DNA from: Mycolicibacterium tusciae
Lineage (GTDB): Bacteria; Actinomycetota; Actinomycetes; Mycobacteriales; Mycobacteriaceae
Assembly (NCBI RefSeq): GCF_002086795.1
Contig: NZ_MVIM01000021.1
Location: forward strand, 1 to 64,000
Direction: 5' to 3'
Length of the DNA stretch: 64,000 nt
The translations under genes were made by a program, and so were the position numbers. A model generated the notes under the pieces. The model did not search any database, was not told where the DNA came from, and saw only the letters and a program-made list of their open reading frames with translations. Positions within the stretch are counted from its first letter, which is position 1. Every line of letters starts with the position of its first letter. Shown piece after piece: positions 40,871 to 49,757 of the stretch.

Positions 40871-42091
40871 TCAGGGGATCCGGTTGCGCGCCGGAGAGAA
40901 TCGCTCGAGCTGAACGGGTGGCCCTCCGAGCGGCGGCGGAGGCAAGACGCGGGGCTGCCCGTCGGCCACCATGGTGACCGCACCGTTCTCTCGATCTATG
41001 TTCAGCGTGCCGTGCTGGAAGTTCTGCACAATCCATTGCGGCGCTTGGATCTGGCCGCTTGTGGGCAAGCCGAGTGTGCTGCGCTCGTAACCCAGCGTCG
41101 CCCAGGCGTCATAGATCGCTCCGGTCAAAGGTTGCGCTCCGGTGGCCGGTGACCAGTAGATCGCTCCCTGGGAAAAGATGACGTAGCGCGCTGGACCAGC
41201 ACCGGGGGCTTCCGGCGACCTCACCGGACCCAACACACCGCTGGCGCCACCGAGCGCTTGCCATCGCGCAAAAATCGCCCCACCCCGCATCGACTCCTCC
41301 ACGTCCTCTGCCGTGGGAGGCTGGTTGAAACGCGCGGCGATATCGCGGATCCGATCCAGGAACGCGTAGGCGGCGTTGCCCGGGCATGCGGTATCGCCGA
41401 CATCGCGGTGAGCGAAGATGCTCGGCAGCATGCGGGTCATCCCCTGCCGGAATCGGGTGTAGGGGCCACCGGCAGATGTCAGCGCGACGGCGCCTCTGGC
41501 ATCGACGCCGCCGAGCGCCAGCCGCCATCCCAGCAGCCGGCCAACCGATCGCAGCTGCGCTGGCGTCGGTACTTCTCTGCCGTAATCACCGATCAGGCAA
41601 ACCGCCCACGTGTCTTTGTTGAATCCGCCGGTATGCGATCCTTCGACCGGTTTATCAAGTCCGCCGAATCTGCCTTCGAAAACTTGACCATGCTTGTCGA
41701 CGAGCGCGTTGTAGGCGATGTCCGCCCAACCCATCGAGCGTGTGTGATACGCGTAGATTGACCGCACAATCGCTACCGACTCGTTGGGCGCGTAGTTGTT
41801 GCCCGTTGCGGAATGGTGGATGATCCCGGCCCGAATCGCGTTGTCGTACACCGGCGCTGCTCGCCGCAGCGACTCGTCGGCGCCCCATTGACCGCGGCTG
41901 ATAATGGGTATCGGTGGTGTGGCCGTGGCCGTGTCCGCCGACAGAGGCGGCTGCGCTGGCGCGTGCGGTGTCCCGAGGAGCAGGGGCGCGGTGCTGGCTA
42001 GACCGACAACCGCCGGCGCCGCGGCCGCCAACCTCAGGACGGCCCGCCGCGAAACGGGCCGACTTGGCCCGCCCGTGCATCGATCACACAC
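40871..42091 (-). CDS. Secreted N-acetylmuramoyl-L-alanine amidase with LGFP repeats
   Basis: 406 residues. Twin-arginine signal (SRRAVLRLAAAAP), a PGRP/amidase_2 domain (about 65-250) with zinc ligands in IIHHSATGNN and HRDVGDTACPG and YNALVDKHGQVFEGRFGG, then LGFP-type repeats (about 270-370, such as FARWQALGGASGVLG) that bind the mycolyl-arabinogalactan-peptidoglycan wall. It resembles M. tuberculosis Rv3811. It cuts the stem peptide from muramic acid. Start GTG 42091 lies 6 bases after TAGCCT, consistent with a leaderless message. Confidence 0.9.
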   Translation of the reverse strand: MCDRCTGGPSRPVSRRAVLRLAAAAPAVVGLASTAPLLLGTPHAPAQPPLSADTATATPPIPIISRGQWGADESLRRAAPVYDNAIRAGIIHHSATGNNYAPNESVAIVRSIYAYHTRSMGWADIAYNALVDKHGQVFEGRFGGLDKPVEGSHTGGFNKDTWAVCLIGDYGREVPTPAQLRSVGRLLGWRLALGGVDARGAVALTSAGGPYTRFRQGMTRMLPSIFAHRDVGDTACPGNAAYAFLDRIRDIAARFNQPPTAEDVEESMRGGAIFARWQALGGASGVLGPVRSPEAPGAGPARYVIFSQGAIYWSPATGAQPLTGAIYDAWATLGYERSTLGLPTSGQIQAPQWIVQNFQHGTLNIDRENGAVTMVADGQPRVLPPPPLGGPPVQLERFSPARNRIP

Positions 42092-43031
42092 GGCGACAGG
42101 CTATCCCGTGTCAGCAAATAGACGGCTGCGACCCGCCGCGACCGAGCTCCATTCTGGCGCGAATAGAGTCGCATACCGGCCGGAAATCCGAGTCGCAACG
42201 GGCTCCCTATCGAGGGTAACGGCGATGCCGCAATGGCATTCCCCGCCACTCTGGCAGGCGATGCAAAGTATGCCGTCGGATCGCGAAAGGTGAATCCCTG
42301 CAGGGCTAATACTGTTGCGTCGTGGCGTAATGCTGGCATGAGGCCGGCAGCCGATTGATCGTCCTCAAGCTGTCAGACGCGAACCATCCCTTTGGTGCCG
42401 AAAGCGATTGGCTAAAGATTCATTAGAGTTGGGGTCGGCTAACTGCGCCGAGCACACCACGCTATACGCCCCTCCTCACGCGGTGTTCGCCGCAGGACGC
42501 ACCGTTGGCCACATAGGTCAAGCGGGGGCTGCTGCTGCCGCCGGCGTCACTACCCTGGCGCCGAGCTGGGATCGCGACGGTGGTGAGCGGTTTCAAGCTG
42601 GCGATCTGGCGGGGGAGGAGTCGCGTTCCCCGCCAGATCCATGCCGCGGGGACCGGACCCCGCAATGCAATCTGGATATCGCCACGAGCCGGCGAACTGT
42701 TAGCAGCGGGAGGAAGATTGGTCTGCGGAGGGGCAGTGCAACATCGGCGAAGGCACTCATTCGCGTGCAGCGGGCGGACTTCGGAACTGTGATGCTAGAT
42801 GCTGAACTGAGCGAAGACCGACTCGATTGTGCGGCAGGGTCGTCGAGGTGCGGTATATCGGCGTCATTGCCGGAGGTCGGCACCTGTACAGTACTATCCG
42901 CCGTAGTAGACAAGTAGGTAGCCCGCGAGCATGCCGAACCCACTGAGGCCCGAACACGAGTGATTGCGATAGAGGAGTATGTCTGTCCTGATTGAGAAGT
43001 CAACCGTCGCTGTCGTGCCGCAGAGGCTGCC
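42092..43031. other. 940-base gap upstream of lgt
   Basis: No supportable gene. A 169-residue plus frame (42408-42917) and overlapping minus frames lack ribosome sites and family features. The right part holds the dyad at 42891-42909. Such a long gap may carry an RNA or a decayed gene that I cannot see. Confidence 0.35.
42891..42909. promoter_or_regulatory. GTAC-N11-GTAG dyad upstream of lgt
   Basis: A seven-of-eight match to CTAC-N11-GTAG, also readable as TACTA-N7-TAGTA. It lies 122 bases before the lgt start. Confidence 0.5.
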
Positions 43032-44066
43032 GTGACCACCCTGGTCGCTTCCTTCCCTAGTCCGCCACAAGGGGTGTGGCATCTTGGCTCACTGCCGATC
43101 CGGGCTTACGCGATGTTCATCGTCGCCGGCATCGTCGCCGCTCTGCTGATAGGGAACCGCCGCTGGATCGCCCGGGGAGGCGAACCGGGTGTCGTCTATG
43201 ACGTCGCGATATGGGCAATACCGTTTGGATTGATAGGTGGCCGGCTCTATCACGTGATCACCGACTGGCGCACCTACTTTGGTAATGACGGTCTTGGGTT
43301 GGACGCCACATTGAGAATCTGGGACGGCGGCCTAGGCATCTGGGGTGCGGTGGCCCTCGGTGGCGTCGGCGCCTGGATCGGCTGCCGACGACGCGGTATT
43401 CCGTTGCCCGCCTTCGGCGATGCCGTCGCGCCGGGCATTGTGCTGGCTCAGGCGATTGGCCGCATCGGCAACTACTTCAACCAGGAGCTGTACGGGAGGC
43501 CCACCGACCTGCCGTGGGGATTGGAGATTTACTACCGCCGTGACCCTTCGGGCGTCGTCGACGTGCATTCGGTCGACGGCGTGTCGACAGGTCAGGTCGC
43601 GCAGGTCGTGCATCCCACCTTCCTCTATGAGTCGCTGTGGAACGCCTTGGTCTTCGGCATGCTGATATGGGTCGATCGCCGATTCAGAATCGGCCATGGA
43701 CGACTGTTCGCGCTTTATGTCGCAAACTACTGTGTCGGCCGGTTCTTCGTCGAGCTGATGCGCAGCGACGCGGCGACCCAAATTGCCGGCATCCGGATCA
43801 ATTCAGTCACCGCCACATTGGTATTGATCGGCGCCCTCATCTACTTTTTCATCGCGCCGAAGGGTCGCGAGGAGCTCGCGATCAGTGCAACAGGCGAAGC
43901 CCAGGCGACGCAGGATGCTGCGGTCAGTCGTGACGACTCTGCCGTGCGGGCCGAGAGCGGAGTGGATTCAGGTCGCGCGGCGCCTGCGGACAAAGGGCTC
44001 GCATCAGGTGACGCGAAAACGCCCGATTACGGCCGCAACAGCCAGAGCGAGAAACCTGGTGGATAA
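43032..44066 (+). CDS. lgt: Prolipoprotein diacylglyceryl transferase
   Basis: 344 residues, seven membrane helices. Lgt signature GRIGNYFNQELYGRPTDLPW (about residues 143-162), with IGGRLYHVITDW (about 66-77) and HPTFLYESLWN (about 198). It adds diacylglycerol to the lipobox cysteine of prolipoproteins. The charged 70-residue C-terminal tail (Ala, Asp, Ser, Gly-rich) is common in mycobacterial Lgt. It lies in an accessory stretch, so it may be a second lgt serving the lipoproteins of this island; that is inference. Start GTG 43032. Confidence 0.93.
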   Translation: MTTLVASFPSPPQGVWHLGSLPIRAYAMFIVAGIVAALLIGNRRWIARGGEPGVVYDVAIWAIPFGLIGGRLYHVITDWRTYFGNDGLGLDATLRIWDGGLGIWGAVALGGVGAWIGCRRRGIPLPAFGDAVAPGIVLAQAIGRIGNYFNQELYGRPTDLPWGLEIYYRRDPSGVVDVHSVDGVSTGQVAQVVHPTFLYESLWNALVFGMLIWVDRRFRIGHGRLFALYVANYCVGRFFVELMRSDAATQIAGIRINSVTATLVLIGALIYFFIAPKGREELAISATGEAQATQDAAVSRDDSAVRAESGVDSGRAAPADKGLASGDAKTPDYGRNSQSEKPGG

Positions 44067-44110
44067 GGGTTCCTCAGTTACTGCAGGTTGAGTAGGTGGT
44101 GGCCGGAAAC

Positions 44111-45571
44111 TCAAGCCGGATTGTCGCGGCGGCGCCGCACGATGCGCCGCGTCTGGATGAGGGCCAGGCCGAACAGGATCAGACCGACGGCGTAGATCGT
44201 TGCGCCGCTGCCGATTTGCGTAGCGGTCGGGGGCTGTGTGCCGGCGGGCACGTAGAGCTCACGCTCGGCCGAGGTGGTTCCTTGCCATCCGGAGTCAACG
44301 GGCAGCCACGCTTCGACTGTCTCGCCGGCGCGCCCGAACTCGACGTAGAGGAACCACCGGCCCTGTTCGGGCAGGCGAATGGTGCCGGTGAACTTGCCTG
44401 TGCCGATCTCATCCAGCGGCGCGGTGAGCGTCTGGCCCCCTCGGCGAGCCACGATCCTGTCTGCCGCGAGCTGGGAGCCGGCATCAGGGGCAACCGCGTC
44501 GAGCCGCACATTCCCACGGCCATCCCCGACCACCGTCAGTTGCACTGACGTAACGGGCTGTCCCTGTCCAGGATCGTGGGCGTTGGCGGCTGGAACGGGC
44601 CCCAGCATCAACATGCTGGCACCCGCCAGTAGCGCAGCGGCGGTCGCCCAAACCGGATGTGTGCGCCACGAGGTGGCCAGCACCAGCGCGACACCCACCA
44701 CGATGACTGGCGCGGCGACCACACCGACCGCGGCGGCGGGCTGGCTCGCCACGCCCAGCGCTGATGCCGTCCAGGCCAGCGCGGCGACCGCGGCACCGGT
44801 TGCCCCATAGCGTGCAACATCTCCGCGCCAGGGCAGGTCGGCCACGGCGAGCCCAACGACAGCCACCGGCAGGTCCGGTGTACTGCGGCCGATCAGAATC
44901 AGAGCCGCGACGACGATGAGCCGCATTGCGACGTAGACGGCGACACCTCGTGTAACGGCGTATGGCCGGGGAACGAGCGCACGGATGATGGCCACAGTGA
45001 GCAGGCCGGAGACCAAAACCACCGGAAGATAAAGGATCTGGCTGAACTGCGGAACGTCGGTGTCGTACTCAAGCACCGTCATCAGTGCGCTGCCGAGCAC
45101 CACTGCGGACAGGGCGGCCTCGACCATCCCGCGCCGTGTCGGTCGCAGGCCGGCCAGTAGTCCGATGGCCATCGTTGTGGAGGCGAACACGACCAGCATG
45201 TGCGGCGGGCTCCACAGGACGGCGTCGCGGCCGAAGGCGTCGTGCCAGAACGCGTCCAGCGGGGCCGCGGCGAGTGTGACCGCGCCGCCCAAGCCGGCCA
45301 ACAACAGGCCTGGCTGCCGCAGCGCGGCGCGGATCGAACGAGTACGCGCCAGGGCAACGAGTCCCCAGCCGAGGACCACGAGACCCACAACGGCAACGCT
45401 GCCGTACAACGCCAGGTGCGGCGGGATCAGGGCGGTGTCTCGGCCAATGTCGGTGTGCCAGGCGTCGTCCCAGTAGGTGGCGAACAACGACACAGCGCCA
45501 CCAGCGGCGGCAAGCGCACCGTAGGCCGGCGAAAGTGTGATACTCGGCGAGTTCACATCTGAGACTAGCAT
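44111..45571 (-). CDS. Polytopic membrane protein with extracytoplasmic C-terminal domain
   Basis: 486 residues. About nine membrane helices (residues 15-335), an AHDPGQGQ junction, a soluble beta-rich domain (about 340-455; WFLYVEFGRAGETVEAWLPVD) and a final membrane helix. The junction resembles the mature N-terminus of CopC- or FixH-like copper proteins, so a copper or cytochrome-oxidase assembly role is possible but unproven. ATG 45571 lies 6 bases after CATAGT on the minus strand, suggesting a leaderless message; GTG 45556 is an alternative. It is divergent from the tetR gene and probably controlled by it. Confidence 0.7.
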   Translation of the reverse strand: MLVSDVNSPSITLSPAYGALAAAGGAVSLFATYWDDAWHTDIGRDTALIPPHLALYGSVAVVGLVVLGWGLVALARTRSIRAALRQPGLLLAGLGGAVTLAAAPLDAFWHDAFGRDAVLWSPPHMLVVFASTTMAIGLLAGLRPTRRGMVEAALSAVVLGSALMTVLEYDTDVPQFSQILYLPVVLVSGLLTVAIIRALVPRPYAVTRGVAVYVAMRLIVVAALILIGRSTPDLPVAVVGLAVADLPWRGDVARYGATGAAVAALAWTASALGVASQPAAAVGVVAAPVIVVGVALVLATSWRTHPVWATAAALLAGASMLMLGPVPAANAHDPGQGQPVTSVQLTVVGDGRGNVRLDAVAPDAGSQLAADRIVARRGGQTLTAPLDEIGTGKFTGTIRLPEQGRWFLYVEFGRAGETVEAWLPVDSGWQGTTSAERELYVPAGTQPPTATQIGSGATIYAVGLILFGLALIQTRRIVRRRRDNPA

Positions 45572-45585
45572 GTCTCAACTATGAT
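45560..45585. promoter_or_regulatory. TetR-type operator and back-to-back -10 elements
   Basis: Perfect inverted repeat TGAGAC-N6-GTCTCA at 45560-45577. Beside it lie overlapping -10 elements: TATGAT (45580-45585) for the plus-strand tetR, whose GTG is 6 bases on, and CATAGT (45583-45578, minus) for the membrane protein, whose ATG is also 6 bases on. Both messages would be leaderless, and the repressor would cover the start of the membrane gene. Confidence 0.7.
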
Positions 45586-45591
45586 GTTCGT

Positions 45592-46194
45592 GTGGCTCAG
45601 AGTCAAGAGAGGCCCGGAAACTCCGCCGAGGTTGATCCTCGGCTTATCGATGCGACTGCCGCGGCGATCGCTCGATGGGGTCTGACAGAGACGACGCGAG
45701 AGCGGATCGCGGCCGAGGCCGGCATGTCGCGGGCGACGATCTACCGTCGTGACGTCACACGCGATCAGCTCGTCGCGGCACTGACTGCACGCGCCGCGCA
45801 GACGTTTCGCAACGCGATATGGCCAGCGATCACGGGACGCGGAACCGCGGCAGAACGGCTAGAGGCCGCACTCGAGGCGATGTGCGCGGCCGCCGACGAA
45901 TACCTTCCCCTGCTCGCGGGAATGTTCCTCGCGCACGGCGAGGTTTTCCACCGGCCCGGCCCCGACGCACTGACCGTCGACGTCTTCGCCGAACCATTCG
46001 AACGCCTACTCATCGACGGCGCCGCGGACGGAACCGTGCGGCGCGTGCCCGAGACCGTGACCGCGACCGTCCTGTTCAACATGGTCGGCTGGGGCTACAT
46101 CCACCTGCGCGCTAGTCACCACTGGGACGCGGAAGCCGCCCGCCGCAGCGTCATTGGACTAGCGCTCCATGGGCTGATCACGAAGGTGAGCTGA
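45592..46194 (+). CDS. TetR-family transcriptional regulator
   Basis: 200 residues. N-terminal helix-turn-helix TETTRERIAAEAGMSRATIYRRDVTRDQLVAAL (about 32-64), then a helical ligand-binding and dimerisation domain. Start GTG 45592 is placed exactly at the expected transcription start. It probably represses itself and the divergent membrane protein through the TGAGAC dyad. The ligand is not known. Confidence 0.88.
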   Translation: MAQSQERPGNSAEVDPRLIDATAAAIARWGLTETTRERIAAEAGMSRATIYRRDVTRDQLVAALTARAAQTFRNAIWPAITGRGTAAERLEAALEAMCAAADEYLPLLAGMFLAHGEVFHRPGPDALTVDVFAEPFERLLIDGAADGTVRRVPETVTATVLFNMVGWGYIHLRASHHWDAEAARRSVIGLALHGLITKVS

Positions 46195-46233
46195 CTCGGT
46201 TCCGCGTCTCGACCGGGCCTGTGAAAATCATCA

Positions 46234-46922
46234 TCAACTTTCGATAATCCGCGTCACATACGGCGTCATTCCACCGGTTCGTACCGGTGAGACCTTGATC
46301 GGTACACCGCTTTGCTGGGCTTCAAGCATTTGGCCGCCGCCCGGGTAGAGGGCTTCGTGTTGGCTGCCGCCGGGACCCCAGAACAGCAGGTCGCCGCGCT
46401 TGGCCTGTGAGGGCGGTATTTGGCGCCCCGCGGTGTACTGGTCCCCGGAGAACCGCGGGAGCATTACACCGACGCCGGCGAACGCGTAGCGCGTAAGGCC
46501 CGAGCAGTCGAAGCCCACCGTGTCAGCGCCGCCGTCGACGCCGCGGCTCGGACCTGTCAGGCTGCCACCGCCCCAGGAGTACGGCACACCTATCTGGGAG
46601 CCGGCGCGACGGATCACGTACTCGATCGCCTGCCTGCCGTACACGCGGCGTCCGGGAGCCACAGTCGTTGGACTACCCCCGATGCCGAGGCTACTGAGGA
46701 ACTTTCGACCTAGGTCCAGCGTGGTCTGAGTGGCTACATTCGTCGCTTGCAGCGAGGCATTCGCGATCGAGACGGGATCGCCTGGTGCGCCAGCGCTAAG
46801 GACTTTGCAATGTCGGATCCCACAGACCCTCGTCGGCGACGGCCCGCGGGGGCACGGTGAGGCCGAGCAGCAGCCCCAACAAGACCAAGAATGACTCCCA
46901 ACCGGGACAAAATTGTGCCCAC
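46234..46922 (-). pseudogene. ripB: RipB-like NlpC/P60 endopeptidase with N-terminal frameshift
   Basis: The catalytic part is intact and close to M. tuberculosis RipB: VEYVIRRAG-like stretch, GVPYSWGGGSLTGPSRGVDG, active-site Cys in GFDCSGLTRYAF, and His in QHEALYPG. The preceding APGDPVSIANASLQATNVAT stretch is also RipB-like. But the signal peptide (LVLLGLLLGLTV ... VADEGLWDPTLQSP) is in another frame: one extra base near 46797 makes the shift, and a second shift may lie near 46880. As read, the enzyme would have no secretion signal. Either a recent pseudogene or a sequence error. Confidence 0.75.
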
Positions 46923-47490
46923 CCGTCAGCAATAGTTTGCAGTCGTCGACGTACGTAATAAGTACGTATAAATTCACCGTAAGTCACTTCAGCCCCACAA
47001 GCAACAATCACCACAAATTACACTCCTGTAACTTTGAATAACAGCTCTTTTGCGCGGCTGCACCCCTCTATGTGATCAAGCCCAATGGCAGCCAAAGAGC
47101 GCGAAGACACTGCCACCGTTTTGCGCAGCTAAAAGCGCGTAAGGGTTAGCGCGAAGTACGTGGGTTACGTCGCGGAGCCGCGCATGTCGCTGCTCGGCAA
47201 ATCGATTGAATCGCCAGACGAGACGAGGCGGGCGGCGATGTCGCCAGTCGGAAGTGAACGGGATGGAGCAGCGCATGTCGACGTTCGCCCGAGCCATCAC
47301 GGCGGAGGCTGTGTCTGCGAAGGAGTATCGGTCTGCAGGGCACGTCCCTGATAGCGGATACCGTTGTGGATTGTGGTCCAGTCCGTCCTTTGTCTGCTGA
47401 GTGTTTAGTACCTTTGCAGCGAGACAACACCCGACGGCGCCCTCGCGACCCGCAGATAGCTTTCGACGCGCGATATTGGAGACGTACAGA
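46923..47490. other. 570-base gap, nothing recognised
   Basis: No gene, repeat or clear promoter seen. Base composition is somewhat lower in GC than the rest around 46930-47050. Confidence 0.35.
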
Positions 47491-47949
47491 ATGGGTAGTT
47501 CGCCACCCACACCCCGCAAGAACCGGAGGCGTGCGTGGTTGATTGCGGCCGGGGCGGGTTGCGTAGTGATCCTGTCCATAATCGCCGTCGCGACACGCGG
47601 TTTCGGCCTCGTAGACTCTACGGACCGTGCCTCGAACGAACGTACGGCGCAGGACCGCTGCGAATCTGACGTGCTTAAGCGGCTGGCCTCACCCTCAACG
47701 GGAAAACTGTCAAACGTCGAGGTGGCAAGTACGGTCCTAGACCCTGACAGCAAGGATCTATTCTCACTACTCGACGACCCACTCAAAGGGGTCGACCACT
47801 CCCGCATCACGGTACTGAACGTCTCTGGTGTCGTGGATGTCAAAGGCGACGCGTTTGGGGCGACGATCCGTGATCCCTTCAGTTGTCGTGCCTACCTCAT
47901 CGACGGCAACCTGGCCAACACCCTCGTTCTTTTCGACCACGACCATTAG
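47491..47949 (+). CDS. Single-pass membrane or secreted protein of unknown function
   Basis: 152 residues: a basic N-terminus, a membrane helix (about 16-36), then an extracytoplasmic domain with two cysteines (DRCESDVLKRL and PFSCRAYLIDG), probably disulfide linked. The domain, with NVSGVVDVKGDAFGATIRDPFSC, looks like small uncharacterised mycobacterial proteins with a beta-rich fold. There is no strong ribosome site. The gene stands alone. Confidence 0.6.
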   Translation: MGSSPPTPRKNRRRAWLIAAGAGCVVILSIIAVATRGFGLVDSTDRASNERTAQDRCESDVLKRLASPSTGKLSNVEVASTVLDPDSKDLFSLLDDPLKGVDHSRITVLNVSGVVDVKGDAFGATIRDPFSCRAYLIDGNLANTLVLFDHDH

Positions 47950-48175
47950 TCCCTAGGCACATGACCGAAAGTGCGCTCCGTCGCTTACGGTGCAAGGCTC
48001 TGCAAGGTGAGATCCTCATTTGCAATGGCGCAAGGTGGCGGATCCGCCATCTGGATGAGAATCGATAACTTAACGCCCGCCGAGGGAATCTCGTGCAGCT
48101 GGCATTCGGCTTGAGTTCCGTCAACACCGTCTCGGCAGCGACAAGGTACGAGAGTCTCGGATCTTCAGCGCAGCG

Positions 48176-48544
48176 TTAGCTGCAGCAGTTCGGGTCCAAC
48201 ACGGCGCACAGCGCACCGACTGCATCGCGGTGTGGCCGGTGGTAGACATTCATCCCGCGGCGCTGGGACTCCACGAGCCCGGCGCGCCGGAGCTGGCTGA
48301 GATGGTGGCTGACTGTGGACTCGGTCAAGCCCAAGACCGTCGCGAGGTCGCTACTGTTCTCCTCACCCGAGGACGAGCTGAACAGATACGACATGATTTT
48401 CACGCGGGCTGGATCGGCGAGCGCTTTGAGGCGGAGTGCCACCTGGAGGGCGTCGTCATCGCTCATTGGGCCAGCGGCGACGGGCGCACAGCACACCGGC
48501 GCGGACATGTCGATCACCGGCAAGGTCTTGGGCACAACGTCCAT
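48176..48544 (-). CDS. arsR: ArsR/SmtB-family metal-sensing repressor
   Basis: 122 residues from ATG 48544. Winged helix with ALADPARVKIMSYLF, DLATVLGLTESTVSHHLSQL and LRRAGLVESQRRGMNVYH. Cysteine pairs near both ends (MSAPVCCAP and LDPNCC) are candidates for an As(III) or Cd(II) site. It is divergent from cadI, and the 92-base interval contains the sites it should bind. Arrangement as in M. tuberculosis Rv2640c-Rv2641. Confidence 0.88.
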   Translation of the reverse strand: MDVVPKTLPVIDMSAPVCCAPVAAGPMSDDDALQVALRLKALADPARVKIMSYLFSSSSGEENSSDLATVLGLTESTVSHHLSQLRRAGLVESQRRGMNVYHRPHRDAVGALCAVLDPNCCS

Positions 48545-48557
48545 GTTGCCGAAGACA

Positions 48558-48616
48558 TTGACATAAGTCAAAGAGGTATGCACTATGGGGACAGTCAGCT
48601 ACTTCGATATAAGTCA
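48558..48616. promoter_or_regulatory. Two ATAAGTCA sites between arsR and cadI
   Basis: TTGAC-ATAA-GTCAA, a perfect inverted repeat at 48558-48571, and a second copy of ATAAGTCA at 48609-48616, inside GATATAAGTCACATATC. One lies close to each start codon, as expected for ArsR control of a divergent pair. Confidence 0.55.
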
Positions 48617-48636
48617 CATATCTAGGAGGGTGTCCC

Positions 48637-49119
48637 ATGTCTCGTGTACAGCTCGCACTCAACGTCGATGACCTCGGCCAGGCCGTCACTTTCTACTCCA
48701 AGTTGTTCAACACGCCACCCAACAAGGTCAAAGAGGGCTATGCCAACTTCGCCGTCACTGAACCGCCGTTGAAGTTGGTGCTCCTGGAAAACCCCGGCAA
48801 GGGCGGCACGATCAACCACCTCGGTGTCGAGGTTGAGTCCAGCGACACCGTGCACGCCGAGATCGCACGGCTCACCGACGAGGGCCTGTTCACCGACGAA
48901 GAGATCGGCACTACTTGTTGCTTTGCCACCCAGGACAAGGTGTGGGTCACCGGTCCAGCGGGTGAGAAGTGGGAGGTCTACACCGTGCTCGCCGACTCCG
49001 GCACCTTCGGCACCAGCCCACAGCACCTCGTCGAGGACGGCAATTCCGAGGGTGGCGTCTGCTGCGGAGGTACCGCGTCTGACGACGCCAAGGTGGCTGC
49101 AGAATCATCCTGCTGCTGA
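48637..49119 (+). CDS. cadI: Cadmium-inducible CadI / ArsI-type glyoxalase-fold protein
   Basis: 160 residues, one glyoxalase/dioxygenase domain: MSRVQLALNVDDLGQAVTFY, the Fe ligand His in INHLGVEVES, and WEVYTVLAD. The paired cysteines GTTCCFATQDKVW (about C94-C95) match the thiol pair of ArsI, the Fe(II)-dependent C-As lyase for organoarsenicals, and of M. tuberculosis CadI (Rv2641). A Cys-rich tail (CCGGT ... ESSCC) could also bind metal. AGGAGGG precedes the ATG. Induced through ArsR. Confidence 0.93.
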   Translation: MSRVQLALNVDDLGQAVTFYSKLFNTPPNKVKEGYANFAVTEPPLKLVLLENPGKGGTINHLGVEVESSDTVHAEIARLTDEGLFTDEEIGTTCCFATQDKVWVTGPAGEKWEVYTVLADSGTFGTSPQHLVEDGNSEGGVCCGGTASDDAKVAAESSCC

Positions 49120-49150
49120 ACCCGCCTCGCATCAGGTGCATGATCGAGGA

Positions 49151-49693
49151 ATGGCGGACGAGCATGGAAAGGTCGATCGTGCCGACATCGCCGCGGACTT
49201 GGAGCGGGCACGCATTGAGTTCCAGCGGCTACTCGCCGCAGCCGGGCCAGAGGATTGGTGTAGCCCAACTTCCGGAACACGTTGGACCAATGAGCAACTG
49301 CTGTTACACATGGTGTTCGGCTATATGGTCGTGCAGCGGCTACTTATTCTCGTGCGGATCTTCAGTCGCTTGCCCGATCCAGTGAGCCGCGCCTTCGCCA
49401 ACATTCTTGACGCCGCGACTAGGCCGTTCCATCTCATTAACTACTACGGCTCGTGCGCGGCGGCGACGGTCTACAACCGGCGCAGGATGGGCGCAAGACT
49501 CGACCGTGTAATCGGCTCGCTGCAACGTAGGCTCGCCCGCGAGAATGATGCCGACTTCGCTCGGGGTATGCACTACCCGACCAACTGGGACCCGTTCTTC
49601 GAAGATTTCATGACGTTGGAGGATCTGTACCGCTACCCCGGACGGCACTTCGCCTTCCACGCTCACCAGCTCACGCTCACCGCAACACAGTGA
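49151..49693 (+). CDS. DinB-like four-helix metal-binding protein
   Basis: 180 residues. DinB_2/DUF664-like plan: RTRWTNEQLLLHMVFGYM-type first His region (LLLHMVFGYMVVQRLL) and a C-terminal HFAFHAHQLTLT with two more histidines, giving the usual three-His site. In actinobacteria such proteins include mycothiol-dependent enzymes, which would fit a thiol-based metal detoxification cluster, but function is not shown. It lies between cadI and the second arsR, 31 bases after cadI. Confidence 0.72.
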   Translation: MADEHGKVDRADIAADLERARIEFQRLLAAAGPEDWCSPTSGTRWTNEQLLLHMVFGYMVVQRLLILVRIFSRLPDPVSRAFANILDAATRPFHLINYYGSCAAATVYNRRRMGARLDRVIGSLQRRLARENDADFARGMHYPTNWDPFFEDFMTLEDLYRYPGRHFAFHAHQLTLTATQ

Positions 49694-49734
49694 CACTCGG
49701 AGCATGTTCACCGCCTGTTCGCTTGCGGCTTGAT

Positions 49735-49754
49735 TCGATGTTTGTCAATATCGA
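49735..49754 (+). promoter_or_regulatory. TCGAT-N10-ATCGA dyad at the second arsR
   Basis: Inverted repeat TCGAT-N10-ATCGA directly before ATG 49758 of the second arsR gene. A probable ArsR operator for the arsR-aquaporin-arsC run. Confidence 0.5.
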
Positions 49755-49757
49755 TGG

